NCBI GenBank assembly: GCA_003139735.1 | Contig: PLGA01000162.1 | Coordinates: 1 to 5,736 of the forward strand | Length of the DNA stretch: 5,736 bases | Reading direction: 5' to 3' | From: Bryobacterales bacterium | Lineage (GTDB): Bacteria; Acidobacteriota; Terriglobia; Bryobacterales; Bryobacteraceae | Shown: piece by piece, positions 4,767 to 5,736 of the stretch | Numbering within the stretch: the stretch's first letter is position 1 | Layout: every line of letters starts with the position of its first letter | Position numbers and translations under genes: made by a program | Notes under the pieces: generated by a model | What the model was told of the DNA's origin: nothing | Databases searched by the model: none | Seen by the model: only the letters and a program-made list of their open reading frames with translations

Positions 4767-5736
4767 TCAATAGGCGACGGCGGTCTTGCGTCCCTGGGGC
4801 TCGCCGCGGAGCCAGACGTATAACGGGGCGTGCGGGCCGGGCGCGGGCCAGGGCAAGACCAGGCGCAAGGTCTGGCGCGCGGGACCGCCGGGAAGCGGGG
4901 TCGGTATCGATTCGACCGGAACGCCATTTGCGTTTTCCCAGCCAGCCTTCTCGATCACGTCGAGATCGCGGCCTTCCAGGATGCCCGCGTAGCTCGCATC
5001 GCCCACCTTCTCGGTGGTGAGGGTGAACTTGTCGAGGGTGGGAACGCGAACGACGCGGCCGAGAACGAAGGGATCGGAGCGGCCTTCCGGGTCCACGATC
5101 ACGGTGGCCGAGAGGCGGCAGCCGGCATAACCAATGGCGCCGGGGTCAACGGAAAAATACAGGGTGCCCGGACCGGCGGAGGTGAGGCTGGCGCCGCCCG
5201 AGGGTTCGCCGGCGGAAAGGGTCAGCGACTTGCGCAACTCGCCGGTTTCGCAACCGAGTTCGAGGCGCAACCGGGAGGAATCGTGCAGGTGATCGACCGC
5301 CAGCGCGAGGCCGGCGGTGTTACCGGCGGGCAACTCATCGGCGACGAGCTCGATCCCGAGAGCGCCGGCTAGCGACTTCTGCACAGACCGAATTCTGGGG
5401 CGCGGGCCGACGATCTCGATGGCGTGCGACACAGTCAGGGGATTCTCAAGGCCCTTGATTTTCAACACCAGCGCAAAGCTCTGGCCCTTGGTGAGCCCGC
5501 TTTTTAGACAAATCTCGCCGGACCAGCTCTCGAAATCCGCGGCGCCGGTGAGTTCACCGGCGTCCGAGGAGACGGCTTCGATGCGTTCCAGGCCGCTTCC
5601 CAGGAGGCGAATGGGCTCGCGCGTTTCGCCCATGTTGAGACGGGTGGGAAGATCGGCGATTTTGGGATTCGGAGGCAGAACCGTGACGGGGAGCTTGTGC
5701 GCCACGCCATCGGATTGCGTGAGCAACAGACGGTAG
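4767..5736 (-). CDS. Large beta-rich protein of unknown function, C-terminal 322 residues (5' end outside window)
   Basis: The frame is open from the right edge to a TGA at 4767-4769. The TTG at 5724-5726 is not the start, because coding continues upstream (YRLLLTQSDG...). I do not recognise a named family. The visible part is low in Cys, rich in Gly, Pro, Leu and Val, and alternates short hydrophobic strands with turns, typical of stacked immunoglobulin-like or IPT/TIG-like beta modules. One module-like unit is LPTRLNMGETREPIRLLGSG followed by LERIEAV, about 30 residues in. Later landmarks are EIVGPRPRI, GTLYFSVDPGAIGYAGC, GRVVRVPTLDKFTL, YAGILEGRDLDVIEKAGW and the end LPWPAPGPHAPLYVWLRGEP. 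No membrane segment is visible; a signal peptide would be at the missing end. The style resembles long hypothetical proteins I associate with Solibacter-type Acidobacteriota, which is recall only. The 180-residue plus-strand frame over it (4830-5372) is a GC shadow. Confidence 0.8.
   Translation of the reverse strand, partial: YRLLLTQSDGVAHKLPVTVLPPNPKIADLPTRLNMGETREPIRLLGSGLERIEAVSSDAGELTGAADFESWSGEICLKSGLTKGQSFALVLKIKGLENPLTVSHAIEIVGPRPRIRSVQKSLAGALGIELVADELPAGNTAGLALAVDHLHDSSRLRLELGCETGELRKSLTLSAGEPSGGASLTSAGPGTLYFSVDPGAIGYAGCRLSATVIVDPEGRSDPFVLGRVVRVPTLDKFTLTTEKVGDASYAGILEGRDLDVIEKAGWENANGVPVESIPTPLPGGPARQTLRLVLPWPAPGPHAPLYVWLRGEPQGRKTAVAY

Noticed and set aside
4830..5372. 180-codon open frame on the plus strand
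   Set aside because: It is Gly/Ala/Arg-rich and antisense to the longer, natural-looking minus-strand gene at 4767-5736.

Overview
The window is GC-rich bacterial DNA with short, mostly intact genes separated by gene debris. No ribosomal or phylogenetic marker gene is present. The codon use (strong G/C at third positions), the IS1634/IS4-like transposase remnant and the style of the large minus-strand protein at the right end remind me of Acidobacteriota of the Solibacter type. That assignment is an inference from memory, not a proven placement.

Layout from left to right. Positions 3-551 (+) hold the 3' half of a DUF2235-family alpha/beta-hydrolase, the family that includes Tle1 type VI secretion phospholipase effectors; its 5' end lies outside the window. 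Converging on it is a short coding-like minus-strand frame (543-770) that I cannot name. A clear sigma-70 type promoter (822-851) then drives an intact NAD(P)H-dependent, zinc-free MDR/quinone-oxidoreductase-like gene (896-1825). After about 330 bases with no recognisable gene comes an intact unnamed gene (2196-2855). It combines an NTF2-like/DUF4019-like middle part with a C-terminal YHxPGGRFY...CF...AAGY module, and it may be preceded by a 12-codon leader ORF whose stop overlaps its ATG.

From 2856 to about 4640 the sequence looks like a graveyard of gene fragments. It contains a gene-poor GC-rich stretch, two diverged direct copies of a roughly 130-140 base sequence (3256-3385 and 3954-4095), a phospholipase-D-like nuclease on the minus strand that keeps its HKD motif but has lost its normal N-terminal part, and the C-terminal end of an IS1634-like transposase broken by a frameshift and apparently by loss of its catalytic Glu. 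The two repeat copies bracket the broken nuclease, which suggests that duplication, insertion or recombination shaped this interval.

At the right end a large minus-strand gene enters from beyond the window (4767-5736, C-terminal 322 residues visible). It looks like an all-beta, probably multi-module protein of unknown function.

The genes do not form one operon or a recognisable pathway: orientations alternate and spacers are long. I see no complete undescribed system. The items most worth a second look are the repeat-bracketed HKD remnant, the leader-ORF/NTF2-like gene pair and the unnamed coding-like minus-strand frames.
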